DNA of 64,000 nucleotides, taken from positions 1 through 64,000 of the forward strand of contig NZ_JBLQUK010000011.1 in assembly GCF_047872805.1 (NCBI RefSeq), in the 5' to 3' direction. The notes beneath the pieces were generated by a model that saw only the letters and a program-made list of their open reading frames with translations, had not been told where the DNA came from and searched no databases. The translations under genes and the position numbers were made by a program. Positions 10,099 to 18,729 of the stretch are shown here, one piece after another (the stretch's first letter is position 1; every line of letters begins with the position of its first letter). This DNA comes from Erythrobacter sp047872805. GTDB lineage: Bacteria; Pseudomonadota; Alphaproteobacteria; Sphingomonadales; Sphingomonadaceae.

Positions 10099-10521
10099 TC
10101 AAACAAGGACGTTCGCCCCGCTCATGTAAACATAGACTTCCTGAAACCTTGGACCGTCAGCGCCGCCCGCTTCACCGCGGCGCAGACGCCAGAAATTGGT
10201 GTTGTTCAGCAGCGTTACCTTGCCGCCCACATCGTGCAGTTCGGCGGTGAAACTGGCAGTAATCCGGCCGTTGGCAGCATCGACTGTGCAGGTGAAATCG
10301 CGGTGGATGATGGTTTCGTATGCGCCAAAGAAATCTTCGAACATGCGGCGGATTTCGGCCTTGCCGCTGTGACGGGTAAATGCGGTCTGGACACAGAACA
10401 AAGCTGTGTCGTGGAAGCAACCGAGCACCGCATCCATGTCTTTCGCATCGACCCGCGCAAAATATCTGTTCAGCGCAAAATCGATCAATTCATCGCGGGT
10501 CAAAACGGGTTCATACTGCAT
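10099..10521 (-). CDS. SnoaL/NTF2-like protein, copy 1
   Basis: This 140-residue protein looks like an alpha+beta-barrel (cone-fold) protein of the SnoaL/NTF2 superfamily, whose members include cyclases, isomerases, hydratases and small ligand-binding proteins. Visible family traits are the N-terminal helix (RYFARVDAKDMDAVLGCFHD), the G.aeIrrmFedFF helix and the strand-rich second half. It resembles the next gene upstream: both have RYF..VD.K..D.VL.CF near the start and VYVYMS..N.L at the end, so they are probably a duplicated pair. Its start codon overlaps the stop of that neighbour. An enzymatic role in the cluster is inferred from context only. Confidence 0.75.
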   Translation of the reverse strand: MQYEPVLTRDELIDFALNRYFARVDAKDMDAVLGCFHDTALFCVQTAFTRHSGKAEIRRMFEDFFGAYETIIHRDFTCTVDAANGRITASFTAELHDVGGKVTLLNNTNFWRLRRGEAGGADGPRFQEVYVYMSGANVLV

Positions 10522-10967
10522 CAGGCCTCCCCTTCCTTCAGCAGATTGTCGCTCGACATATAGACATACACGCGGTGAAACAGCCGGTCCTTGAGGTAGA
10601 AACGGTTGCAGTTTTCATAGCGCAATTGGTCGCCGCCATTGGGCGTGATCAAGACGGTGAACTGGCTGCAGATTGCGTTAGTCTCCGGATCGGCAGTGTG
10701 GACGAAATTGCCGTGCCAGATGCCTTCAAAATCGGCGAACAGTTTGACGAACATTGCCCGGATCGCCTCGCGGCCCTGATGCACTGTGTTGCTGGTGACT
10801 TCAGTCAAAACCGCGTCAGGTGTGAAACAGTCGAGCACCTTGTCGAGATGTTTGTTATCGACCCCATCGAAATATCGTTTGGTGACGATATCGACAAAAA
10901 CTGGGTAAGGCAGCGGCACCTGGCCCGGACCGCCCTCACTCCAAACATTGGCGTGCGCTTCGCTCAT
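10521..10967 (-). CDS. SnoaL/NTF2-like protein, copy 2
   Basis: This 148-residue protein is a paralogue of the gene that follows it. It has the same cone-fold signature (KRYFDGVDNKHLDKVLDCF, then GREAIRAMFVKLFADFEGIW) and the same C-terminal VYVYMSSDN motif. The start at 10967 was chosen because it overlaps the stop of the racemase-like gene in a TGATG arrangement and removes an implausible 30-residue extension. It also overlaps the following gene by one base, so the three genes are translationally coupled. The pair could form a heteromer or act on consecutive intermediates. No catalytic residues can be assigned with confidence. Confidence 0.75.
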   Translation of the reverse strand: MSEAHANVWSEGGPGQVPLPYPVFVDIVTKRYFDGVDNKHLDKVLDCFTPDAVLTEVTSNTVHQGREAIRAMFVKLFADFEGIWHGNFVHTADPETNAICSQFTVLITPNGGDQLRYENCNRFYLKDRLFHRVYVYMSSDNLLKEGEA

Positions 10968-11719
10968 CAGTACCAACCTTTGCGAATATGGGCGTGCATC
11001 GGCACTTCCGGTGCAGGAAAAGCTGTCTTGGAGTGCGTAAGCCCCAATTCGACCCACGTTTCGAGCTGCTTGTAGGCGACCTGCCCCGGATTAATCACCG
11101 GCACCGGCAGCTCACTCTGCAGGTAGGCAGCCGATTGATGCATCGTCGTCGAACCGAGCACGATGACATCTGCGCCGTCCTCTTCGATCGCCCGCATGGC
11201 CTCGGCCTTGAGTTTGGCGAAAACGATTTCTTCTTTACCTTCAAGCAGTTCGGTAACGTCGGGCCTTGTGTCGATTGATCGAACCGAAGCGCAGCGGTGG
11301 TCCCAACCGTGCTGGCTCAGCACTTTTTCGTAAAGCGGGAACCACTGCGGCCACATGGTGATGACACTGAAGGACTTGCCCAGCATCATCGCAGCGGCAA
11401 AACTTGCCTCCCCCGGGCCGACAACCGGAATGGTGAGCACCGAACGCAGTGACCACAATCCGCTGTCGCTGACCGTGTCGATCAAAACGCCTGAAAAACC
11501 TTCAGTTTCTGCGGTAATCCCGGCCTGAAACACGGTCCAATCCATCAACAGAGTGTCGTGGTAGGAATCGCCCAATGCCGCGCCCCACCGCACAGCTTCG
11601 AATTCGGGTGCAAAGCCGGGACGTATGAATTCCGCGGGGAGCTGCTGGGCGCGATTGGCTACCCCGGCTGCGTCCATCGCGATCGGTACGATGACCTTGA
11701 TGCGCTTCAAAACGATCAC
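10967..11719 (-). CDS. Asp/Glu racemase / maleate isomerase superfamily protein lacking both usual cysteines
   Basis: This protein of about 250 residues has the two-lobed fold of Asp/Glu and hydantoin racemases, visible in the IKVIVPIAMD start and the GADVIVLGSTTM segment. Family enzymes use one cysteine per lobe. Here the first site reads LIDTVSDSG and the second VLGSTTM, so both are Thr/Ser. The only cysteine in the protein is in HRCASV. It may therefore be a divergent enzyme (decarboxylase- or isomerase-like) or have lost racemase chemistry. The given start is GTG at 11719; TTG at 11710 has a better-spaced AGAGGGG and is an alternative. It is the first gene of the leftward transcript, divergent from the GntR gene. 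Confidence 0.75.
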   Translation of the reverse strand: MIVLKRIKVIVPIAMDAAGVANRAQQLPAEFIRPGFAPEFEAVRWGAALGDSYHDTLLMDWTVFQAGITAETEGFSGVLIDTVSDSGLWSLRSVLTIPVVGPGEASFAAAMMLGKSFSVITMWPQWFPLYEKVLSQHGWDHRCASVRSIDTRPDVTELLEGKEEIVFAKLKAEAMRAIEEDGADVIVLGSTTMHQSAAYLQSELPVPVINPGQVAYKQLETWVELGLTHSKTAFPAPEVPMHAHIRKGWY

Positions 11720-11743
11720 ACCCCTCTTGCTTGACCCTTGCTG

Positions 11744-11771
11744 ATTATTGTATACAAAACATCGTCGTCAA
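11744..11771 (-). promoter_or_regulatory. Predicted leftward promoter of the racemase-SnoaL-TBDR genes
   Basis: Reading leftward, TTGACG (11766-11771) and AATAAT (11744-11749) are separated by 16 bases. The palindrome TTGTATACAA lies between and over these boxes, where a repressor would block RNA polymerase. The start codon of the racemase-like gene is about 25 bases further on. Confidence 0.5.
11748..11757. promoter_or_regulatory. GntR-type operator, copy 1 (TTGTATACAA)
   Basis: This perfect 10-bp palindrome fits the TNGT-N-ACNA half-site pattern of FadR/GntR-family regulators. It lies in the divergent region between the racemase-like gene and the GntR gene. The same palindrome recurs at 12604-12615 before the catabolic operon. 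Confidence 0.7.
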
Positions 11772-11909
11772 GTCCTTTTGCATTTCGACCAGCATCGGTT
11801 CTGCTTGTGTGGTTTTCCGGTGCCAGACCTTGCTTGTGGCAGTTGGGGGCATAAAGGTGATGCTTATGATTTTCCGGGAAATTCACCTTTGCCTGACGAC
11901 GATCGCGCC

Positions 11910-12572
11910 GTGAGCCGCGCTTCGGACCAGGCCTACGCCGCGATCCGCGCCTATCTGCTGAGCGGTGAAGCGCGGCCCAATGATCAACTCACCGAAGACC
12001 GGCTGGCCCAGATCGCGGGCGTCAGCCGCACACCTGTGCGCGAGGCGGTAAGGCGGCTTGAAGATGAGCGCTTGCTGGTGCGCAGCGAATCCAAGCGGCT
12101 GTTCGTGGCCGACTGGAGCCGGGACGACATCGAGGAGATGTTCGCACTGCGCCAAATGTTCGAATGTCACGCCGCCGAACGAGCGGCGCGCCGTCTTTCA
12201 CCTGAACAAGTCGCCCAGTTGGAATCGATCAATCGATCCTTGCGCGGTGCGATCGAGCGCGCTCAGCCAGACGTTCCATTGTTCCTCGAAGCCAACCGCA
12301 ATTTCCACGATGTGATTATCGACGCCGCCCATTCGCCGCGGCTCGCGCAATTGCTGGCAAAGCTGGTGGAGGCCCCGGTGGTGTTGCGCACTGCGCGCAA
12401 TTACTCAATGGAAGATCTGCGACAATCGGCGCGCGACCATGATGAATTGATCGCTGCTTTTGCTGCCCGTGACCCTGATTGGGCACGCGCGGTAATGAGC
12501 AGCCATCTGCGCCGCGCCTTTCACACTTTTGCCCGGACAGTCGGTGCCGCTCCGTCAGCAAGCGAGTCGTAA
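11910..12572 (+). CDS. GntR-family (FCD) transcriptional regulator
   Basis: This is a DNA-binding regulator of about 220 residues. The winged HTH is clear near the N-terminus (QLTEDRLAQIAGVSRTPVREA), followed by an all-helical FCD ligand domain with the usual metal or acid-binding pattern (NRNFHDVIIDAAHSPRL and later SSHLRRAF). The start is uncertain. The open frame extends back to 11748, but that would put the start inside the operator. GTG at 11910 gives the normal N-terminal length for the family; TTG at 11889 is an alternative. Two matching TTGTATACAA palindromes flank the gene, so it probably represses itself, the leftward genes and the downstream operon until a pathway intermediate binds. 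Confidence 0.85.
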   Translation: MSRASDQAYAAIRAYLLSGEARPNDQLTEDRLAQIAGVSRTPVREAVRRLEDERLLVRSESKRLFVADWSRDDIEEMFALRQMFECHAAERAARRLSPEQVAQLESINRSLRGAIERAQPDVPLFLEANRNFHDVIIDAAHSPRLAQLLAKLVEAPVVLRTARNYSMEDLRQSARDHDELIAAFAARDPDWARAVMSSHLRRAFHTFARTVGAAPSASES

Positions 12573-12603
12573 GAGGGTTAGATTGCATCAAAGCGCGATT
12601 GCA

Positions 12604-12615
12604 TTTGTATACAAA
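12604..12615. promoter_or_regulatory. GntR-type operator, copy 2 (TTTGTATACAAA)
   Basis: This perfect 12-bp palindrome contains the same TTGTATACAA core as the site at 11748-11757. It sits 48 bases before the ATG of the HMG-CoA-lyase-like gene, in the short gap after the GntR gene, and probably controls the five-gene operon. Confidence 0.7.
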
Positions 12616-12662
12616 ATTGGTATTTCTTGGGGCAAGCCCTGTCAAAGGTAAGACGATTCACA

Positions 12663-13586
12663 ATGGTGCGCGAAAACATCGAGCTGGTCGAAGTTGGTCC
12701 GCGCGACGGCTTGCAGAACGAGCCGGAATCCGTCCCTACTGCGGTCAAACTCGACCTGATCAACCGGATGATCCAATATGGTGCGCGGCGGATCGAGGTG
12801 GCCAGCTTCGTTCATCCTCAGCGCGTGCCGCAGATGGCCGATGCGGAAAGCGTGATCGCTGACCTGCCTGACCGCAGCGACTGTACCTACATCGGCCTCG
12901 CACTCAACAAACGCGGAGTGATGCGAGCGCTTGCCACCCGTAAGAATGGCGCAAAAGACGGCAAGGGGCGCGGGGTGGATCAGATTGGCTGCGTGATCGT
13001 CGCCAGCGATACCTTTGGCCAGAAGAATCAGGGTCAGACCATCGCCGAGGGCCTTACCGAAACCCGCGCCATGTTGCGCTTTGCCAAAGCCGAGGGTCTG
13101 CGCGCACAGGTGACCATCAGCGCCGCGTTCGGCTGCCCATTTGAAGGCGAGGTCAAGCATGAAACCGCGCTTGCCATTGCCGAGGAACTGGCAGCCGAAA
13201 GCCCGGAAGAAATCGCGCTCGCCGATACGATCGGAGTTGGCACTCCCTTCGAGACTGGCGAATTGTTCGGCAAGCTTGGCACATTGCTAGATGGCGAAAT
13301 CCCGATGCGTGCGCATTTCCACAACACGCGCGGCACCGGTATCGCCAATGCATGGGAAGCTTACAAAGCCGGTGTGCGCATCTTTGACGCCTCGCTCGGC
13401 GGCTTGGGCGGTTGTCCGTTCGCCCCGCGCGCCACCGGCAATATCGCGACCGAAGACCTCGTTTACATGATGGCGCGTTCGGGAGTCGATACGGGCATCG
13501 ATCTCGACGCTGCGATCGCGGCGAACAAGTGGTTTGCGAATGTGCTGGGGCGCGAATTGCCCTCTGCTGTCGCCCGCGCAGCATAA
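12663..13586 (+). CDS. HMG-CoA lyase family protein (DRE-TIM metallolyase)
   Basis: This 308-residue TIM-barrel lyase has the hallmarks of hydroxymethylglutaryl-CoA lyases, which split a 3-hydroxy-acyl-CoA into acetyl-CoA and a keto acid. Visible are the start motif VEVGPRDGLQNE with the catalytic Arg14-Asp15, the metal-binding histidines in AHFHNTRG, and the signature GGLGGCPFAPRATGN with the catalytic Cys251. The ATG at 12663 was chosen over an upstream in-frame ATG because it matches family N-termini and follows AAAGGTAAG. It is the first gene of an operon with hydantoinase subunits, a CoA-transferase and an amidohydrolase, and not with leucine-degradation genes. Its true substrate is therefore probably another 3-hydroxyacyl-CoA made from the CoA-transferase product. 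Confidence 0.88.
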   Translation: MVRENIELVEVGPRDGLQNEPESVPTAVKLDLINRMIQYGARRIEVASFVHPQRVPQMADAESVIADLPDRSDCTYIGLALNKRGVMRALATRKNGAKDGKGRGVDQIGCVIVASDTFGQKNQGQTIAEGLTETRAMLRFAKAEGLRAQVTISAAFGCPFEGEVKHETALAIAEELAAESPEEIALADTIGVGTPFETGELFGKLGTLLDGEIPMRAHFHNTRGTGIANAWEAYKAGVRIFDASLGGLGGCPFAPRATGNIATEDLVYMMARSGVDTGIDLDAAIAANKWFANVLGRELPSAVARAA

Positions 13587-13602
13587 AGCAAAAGGACACG
13601 GC

Positions 13603-15660
13603 ATGACTTACAGGTTGGGCGTTGATGTGGGCGGGACTTTCACCGACCTCCTCTTGTTTGACGAGGCGAGCGGCGCGTTCTGGCGGCACAAGACCCCGTC
13701 AACCCCACATGACAGTTCCGAAGGCATCCTCAACGGGGTGAAGGCGATCATGGCCGATGCCGGGATCTCGGCGGACCAGATCACCTATTTCCTGCACGGA
13801 ACCACGGTCGCCACCAATGCGGTGCTGGAAGGCAAGGGCGCGCGCGTCGGCCTCGTCACCACGCAGGGTTACCGTGACATTATGCAGATCGCGCGCTCCT
13901 ATGTCCCAGGCGGGCTCGCCGCGTGGATCGTATGGCCCAAACCGCAGCCGCTCGCACGATTGGAACACACTGTCGAAGTCCCGGGGCGCATGGATGCGCA
14001 AGGGCGCGAAGTCGCGCCGCTCGATGAAGCCGCGGTGCGCGCGGCGCTCGCCAAGCTCAAGAGCGACGGGATCGAGGCGCTGACCGTCAGCCTGATGAAC
14101 GCCTACCTCAACGGCGCGCATGAAAGCCGCATCGGGGAGATCGCCGCCGAAGAACTGCCCGGTATCCCAGTTTCGCTCAGCCACGAAGTCCTGCCGGAGA
14201 TGCAGGAATACGAACGCACGCTTTCCACCGTCGCCAATGCGGCGGTGCGGCCGGTCGTGAGCAAATATGTCTCCAGCCTGCGGACGAAGCTCGAACATGA
14301 AGGCTTCAAGGGCCGATTGTCGCTGCTGCGCTCGGATGGCGGGTTGATGTCGAGCCAGAAGGCCGAGGAACACCCGGTAAATATTCTCATGTCCGGCCCC
14401 GCAGGCGGGGTGACTGGCGCGCTGTGGGTGGCGAAGAATGCAGGGTTCGAGAACATCCTCACGCTGGATGTCGGCGGCACCTCGACCGATGTGGCGCTGA
14501 TTCAAGGGCTGGAGCCGCGCCGCCAGCGCACCACCGAAGTCGGCCACCTATCGGTGCGCGCCTCGGCGCTCGACGTGAAGACCGTGGGCGCAGGCGGCGG
14601 GTCGATTGCGCACGTGCCGCAACTCACTGGCGCGCTGCGCGTCGGCCCGGAAAGCGCGGGCGCTGTGCCGGGGCCGGTCGCCTACAACAAGGGCGGGGCG
14701 CTGCCCACGGTGACCGATGCCAATGTGGTGCTGGGCTATCTGCCCGAAGACCTGCTCGGCGGCGCATTCAAGCTTGACCGCGAAGGCGCAAAGGTGGCGG
14801 TGCAGACCATCGCCGATGCATTGGGCATCAGCCTGATGGAGGCCGCGCGCGGGATCATCGATATCGTCAATGAAAACATGTTCGGCGCGCTGCGGATGAT
14901 CTCGGTGCAGCAGGGTTATGACCCGCGCGAATTTGCGCTGATGGGCTTTGGCGGCGCGGGGCCGCTTCACGTTAACGCAGTCGCGCGGTTGATGGGCAGT
15001 TGGCCCGCGATCTCTCCCGTCTCCCCCGGCGTGCTGTGCGCTCTCGGCGATGCCACCACCCGGATGCGCACCGAGACCGCGCGCAGCTTTTCGCGGCTCG
15101 CCAAGGATACCAGCATATCCGATCTTGTCAGCGTGCTCGACGACATGGCGCAACAAACCCGCAGCGAATTGTTGGCCGATGGCATCTCTGAAGATCAGAT
15201 CACCTCGCTGTTTGAAATCGATGTGCGCTATGCGGGCCAAGCTTTCGAAGTGCCGCTCACCATCACTCAGGCCGTGCTGGAGGCGGACGGGATCGAAGGC
15301 ATCCTCGCCCGCTTTGACGAGGAGCACTTGCGGCTATTCACCTTCAACATGGATACGCCGCACGAAATCGTGAACCTGCGCGCGGTGGCGCAGGGACAGG
15401 CCCCTGCCCTGCCCGCTGCCGAGCTGCCCAAAGGGGATGGCGACCCGTCAGCGGCCAAGATCCGCGACCACACGGTATGGATCGACGGGGCAGAACGCGC
15501 CGCCGTGATCTATGACCGCGCCAAGCTGCGGCAGGGCGACGTGATCGAAGGCCCGGCGATCATCACCGAAATGGATTCGACCACGCTGGTCGAACATGAT
15601 TGCCGCGCGGTCGTCGATGCGGTCGGCAACATCCTCATCACTCTCAAAGCGAAGGGGTAA
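13603..15660 (+). CDS. hyuA: Hydantoinase/oxoprolinase family subunit A (HyuA-like)
   Basis: This 685-residue protein is the ATP-binding subunit of an ATP-dependent cyclic amidohydrolase or a related carboxylase (N-methylhydantoinase, 5-oxoprolinase, acetophenone-carboxylase family). It has the actin-like phosphate loops GVDVGGTFTDLLLFDE at the N-terminus and LTLDVGGTSTDVALI near residue 290. It also has the conserved FLHGTTVATNAVLEGKGA segment and a Gly-rich MGFGGAGPLH region near residue 450. The start at 13603 follows AAAGGA and gives the standard N-terminus. The next gene begins 4 bases after its stop and encodes the B subunit. Family members activate a ring carbonyl or enolate with ATP; which of these occurs here is not decided by sequence. 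Confidence 0.9.
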   Translation: MTYRLGVDVGGTFTDLLLFDEASGAFWRHKTPSTPHDSSEGILNGVKAIMADAGISADQITYFLHGTTVATNAVLEGKGARVGLVTTQGYRDIMQIARSYVPGGLAAWIVWPKPQPLARLEHTVEVPGRMDAQGREVAPLDEAAVRAALAKLKSDGIEALTVSLMNAYLNGAHESRIGEIAAEELPGIPVSLSHEVLPEMQEYERTLSTVANAAVRPVVSKYVSSLRTKLEHEGFKGRLSLLRSDGGLMSSQKAEEHPVNILMSGPAGGVTGALWVAKNAGFENILTLDVGGTSTDVALIQGLEPRRQRTTEVGHLSVRASALDVKTVGAGGGSIAHVPQLTGALRVGPESAGAVPGPVAYNKGGALPTVTDANVVLGYLPEDLLGGAFKLDREGAKVAVQTIADALGISLMEAARGIIDIVNENMFGALRMISVQQGYDPREFALMGFGGAGPLHVNAVARLMGSWPAISPVSPGVLCALGDATTRMRTETARSFSRLAKDTSISDLVSVLDDMAQQTRSELLADGISEDQITSLFEIDVRYAGQAFEVPLTITQAVLEADGIEGILARFDEEHLRLFTFNMDTPHEIVNLRAVAQGQAPALPAAELPKGDGDPSAAKIRDHTVWIDGAERAAVIYDRAKLRQGDVIEGPAIITEMDSTTLVEHDCRAVVDAVGNILITLKAKG

Positions 15661-15664
15661 GATC

Positions 15665-17551
15665 ATGCCCGCCAAGATCATCGAACCCAACACCTCCCCG
15701 ATTGCAAAGGTCGCGATCGACCCGGTGACGCTCGACATCATCGAGAACGCGCTGCGCAACGCCCGGATCGAAATGGACGCGACGCTGGTGCGCACCGCCA
15801 TGTCGCCCGGCATCCGCGAACAGGGTGACGCATTCCCTCTCATTGCCGACCCCGCCGGCAAGATGATCGTCGGCCAGTTCGGCAGCTTCATCGACGGCTT
15901 CCTGATCAGCTATGATGGGACGATCGAAGATGGGGACATGATTTTCCTCTCCGATCCCTATTCCTGCGCGGGCGCGATCAGCCATTCGAATGACTGGCTG
16001 GTGATGCTGCCGGTGTTCAAGGATGGCCGGTTGATCGCCTTCACTGCCATGTTCGGCCACCAGAGCGACATTGGTGGTTCGGTGCCCGGCTCGATGCCGA
16101 TTGGCGCGTCATCAATCTTCGAAGAGGGCGTGCGCATTCCGCCGGTGAAAATCTGGAAGCGCGGCGAGTATAACGAAGACTTGATGAAACTGGTGATGCA
16201 CCAGACCCGCAAACCCGATTGGTGTCAGGCTGACCTCAACGCGTTGATCGCCAGCTGCCGCGTCGCCGCGCGCCGGGTGGTCGAAATGGCCGAGAGGTTC
16301 GGCGATGATGTCTATGTCTCGGCCACGCAGGAACTTCTGGCCCGCAACCACCGCGCAATGAAATCGCTGTTGGCGATGGCCGTGGCCGAGGAGCCGGTCA
16401 GTTTCGAGGATTACATCTGCGACGACGGCAAAGGCTACGGCCCATACAAGATCCGTTGCACCATGTGGCGCGATGGCGACAAGGTGATCCTCGATTTCGA
16501 CGGCACCGACCCGCAATCGGCGGCATCGATCAACTTTTTCCTCAATGAAAACATGTTCAAGATGTTCTTCGGCATCTACATGATCATGGTTTTCGATCCG
16601 CAAATCCTGTTCAATGACGGGTTCTACGATCTGATCGAAGTGCGCATCCCGGAAGGCTCCTTGCTGAAGCCGCGCTTCCCTGCCGCGCTGTCGGGCCGAA
16701 CTCATGCTTTGGGCCGCATATTCGACATTCTCGGAGGGTTGCTTGGCCAGAAGACCCCGGAATTCCTCAACGCCGCCGGGTTCTCATCATCGCCCCACTT
16801 GTTCTATTCGGGCTGGGATAGCCGCGAGGATGGGACGCGCGATTGGTTCCAGCTGTTCCAGATCGGGTTCGGAGGGATTCCGGGCCGCCCGATGGGCGAC
16901 GGGCCGGACGGACATTCGCTGTGGCCGGGCTTCACCAATGTCCCCAACGAGTTCCTCGAACGCTATTTCCCGCTGCGGATTGAACGTTATGCAACCGCGC
17001 CCGATAGCGGCGGTGCGGGCCTGCACCGGGGCGGCAATGGCATCCACATGACCTACCGCTTTCTGGTCGATGGCGAGATTGCAATCCATGACGACCGCTG
17101 GTTCGTGCCGCCGTGGGGTGTCAATGGCGGGCTGCCGGGAGCGCGCGCGAAGAAAGTGCTCGAACGCGCCGATGGCTCGTCCGAGATCGTCGGCAATAAG
17201 GTCGAAAACGTGGCCGTTAAGGCAGGCGATCTGCTCCACTTCATCACCTGGGGCGGCGGCGGCTGGGGCGACCCCCTTGCGCGTGACCCGGAACTGGTGG
17301 GCCTCGAAATCCGGCAGGGGTTGGTGACCGCAAAAGGCGCGCGCGCTTACGGCGTAGTCGCCGAGGCAAGCGGCACGGTTGAAAGCGCTGCCACCGCAGC
17401 CCTGCGTGCAAACATGACCGCATCGCGCGGTGACCTACCGCTCTTTGATTTCGGCCCGGGAATCGACGCGCTGAGGGCGAATTGCGAGGCCGAAACCGGC
17501 CTTTCCGCGCCGATCCAGCCGGTATGGAATTTGCGCGAGGCCGCCGAATGA
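15665..17551 (+). CDS. hyuB: Hydantoinase/oxoprolinase family subunit B (HyuB-like)
   Basis: This 628-residue protein is the partner subunit of the HyuA-like protein. It has the family's characteristic N-terminal block (DPVTLDIIENALRNARIEMD, then TAMSPGIREQGD) and the later GHQSDIGGSVPGSMP and GGAGLHRGGNG motifs. The start at 15665 follows AAGGGG at normal spacing. The last codons overlap the start of the CoA-transferase gene (ATGA). HyuA and HyuB together form a full enzyme in characterised systems. Separate genes rather than an A-B fusion are typical of hydantoinases and bacterial carboxylases, not of eukaryotic 5-oxoprolinase. Confidence 0.9.
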   Translation: MPAKIIEPNTSPIAKVAIDPVTLDIIENALRNARIEMDATLVRTAMSPGIREQGDAFPLIADPAGKMIVGQFGSFIDGFLISYDGTIEDGDMIFLSDPYSCAGAISHSNDWLVMLPVFKDGRLIAFTAMFGHQSDIGGSVPGSMPIGASSIFEEGVRIPPVKIWKRGEYNEDLMKLVMHQTRKPDWCQADLNALIASCRVAARRVVEMAERFGDDVYVSATQELLARNHRAMKSLLAMAVAEEPVSFEDYICDDGKGYGPYKIRCTMWRDGDKVILDFDGTDPQSAASINFFLNENMFKMFFGIYMIMVFDPQILFNDGFYDLIEVRIPEGSLLKPRFPAALSGRTHALGRIFDILGGLLGQKTPEFLNAAGFSSSPHLFYSGWDSREDGTRDWFQLFQIGFGGIPGRPMGDGPDGHSLWPGFTNVPNEFLERYFPLRIERYATAPDSGGAGLHRGGNGIHMTYRFLVDGEIAIHDDRWFVPPWGVNGGLPGARAKKVLERADGSSEIVGNKVENVAVKAGDLLHFITWGGGGWGDPLARDPELVGLEIRQGLVTAKGARAYGVVAEASGTVESAATAALRANMTASRGDLPLFDFGPGIDALRANCEAETGLSAPIQPVWNLREAAE

Positions 17552-18729
17552 GCGCTCTCCAGGACATCAAGGTCGTCGAAATGGGCCAGCTGCTCGCCGG
17601 TCCATTCTGCGGGCAATTGCTGGGCGACATGGGTGCGGATGTGGTGAAGATCGAGCCGCCGGGCGCAGGCGATCCGATGCGCAATTGGGGGCAAGGCGAC
17701 GAGAAAGTGCAGTGGGAAGTCATCGCCCGCAACAAACGCTCTGTCACCTGCAACCTGCGCGTTCCAGAAGGTCAGGCGCTCGCCAAGCGCCTGATCGCCG
17801 ACGCCGATGTGCTGATCGAGAATTTCAAGCCCGGCACGCTTGAACGTTGGGGCCTGTCGCCAGCGGAACTCCACGCGGTCAACCCCGGTCTGATTATCGC
17901 GCGCATGTCCGGCTACGGGCAAGATGGCCCCTATTCCGACCGCGCTGGCTTCGGCGGGATTGGTGAGGCGATGGGTGGGTGGCGTTACATCGTGGGTGAG
18001 CCGGATCGTCCCCCTTCCCGCATGGGCATCTCAATTGGCGATACACTTTGCGCGACCTATGGCTGCATGGGCGTGCTCGCCGCGCTGCATCACCGCGAGA
18101 AGACCGGTGAAGGGCAGGTGGTCGATTCCGCGCTTTACGAAGCAGTGTTGCAGGTGATGGAGGGGCTGGTCCCCGAATATGACCGCAACGGCGTGATCCG
18201 CGAACGCTCGGGGTCTGTGCTGAAAGGTATCGCGCCGTCGAACGTCTATACTTGCTGTGACGGTAGCTACATGATCGGCGGCAATGGCGATGCGATCTTC
18301 GCGCGGCTGTGCCAGGCGATGGGCCGTCCGGAACTGGCGAGCGACGAACGCTATTCCACCCACATCGCGCGCGGGCATCATCAGGACGAGCTTGATGCGC
18401 TTATCAATGACTGGACCGCCACGCTCACGGTGGACGAGGTCGACGCGCTGATGACCGAATATTCGATCCCCGCCGGCCGCGTCTACCGCGCGCCCGATAT
18501 GCTGGCCGATCCGCATTTTCAGGCGCGTGAGGCGATCATCGAGGTCGAAACGCAGAACCGCGGACGGATAAAGATGCAGAACACCTTCCCCAAACTGTCG
18601 CGCACGCCCTCAACCATCCGTCGCCCCGCTCCCGCCGCACCGGGGCAGGACAATGCCGAGGTTTACGGCGAACGTCTGGGCATGGATGCAGGCGAACTTG
18701 CGCGACTGACACAGGCGGGGATCGTCTGA
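17548..18729 (+). CDS. Class III (CaiB/BaiF) CoA-transferase
   Basis: This 393-residue enzyme transfers CoA between carboxylic acids. Visible features are the N-terminal KVVEMGQLLAGPFCGQLLGD block, IENFKPGTLERWGL near residue 91, SGYGQDGPYSDRAGF near 121, and the catalytic aspartate Asp165 in GISIGD. The start at 17548 overlaps the upstream stop codon (ATGA), and the 3' end overlaps the next start (TGATG), so it is translationally coupled on both sides. Class III enzymes such as succinyl-CoA:hydroxymethylglutarate CoA-transferase can feed HMG-CoA-lyase-type enzymes. That makes this gene the logical activation step before the lyase encoded at the front of the operon. Confidence 0.88.
   Translation: MSALQDIKVVEMGQLLAGPFCGQLLGDMGADVVKIEPPGAGDPMRNWGQGDEKVQWEVIARNKRSVTCNLRVPEGQALAKRLIADADVLIENFKPGTLERWGLSPAELHAVNPGLIIARMSGYGQDGPYSDRAGFGGIGEAMGGWRYIVGEPDRPPSRMGISIGDTLCATYGCMGVLAALHHREKTGEGQVVDSALYEAVLQVMEGLVPEYDRNGVIRERSGSVLKGIAPSNVYTCCDGSYMIGGNGDAIFARLCQAMGRPELASDERYSTHIARGHHQDELDALINDWTATLTVDEVDALMTEYSIPAGRVYRAPDMLADPHFQAREAIIEVETQNRGRIKMQNTFPKLSRTPSTIRRPAPAAPGQDNAEVYGERLGMDAGELARLTQAGIV

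Noticed and set aside
11748..11909. N-terminal extension of the GntR regulator from a TTG at 11748
   Set aside because: The start would be inside the operator palindrome and the extension (54 residues) does not resemble GntR N-termini.
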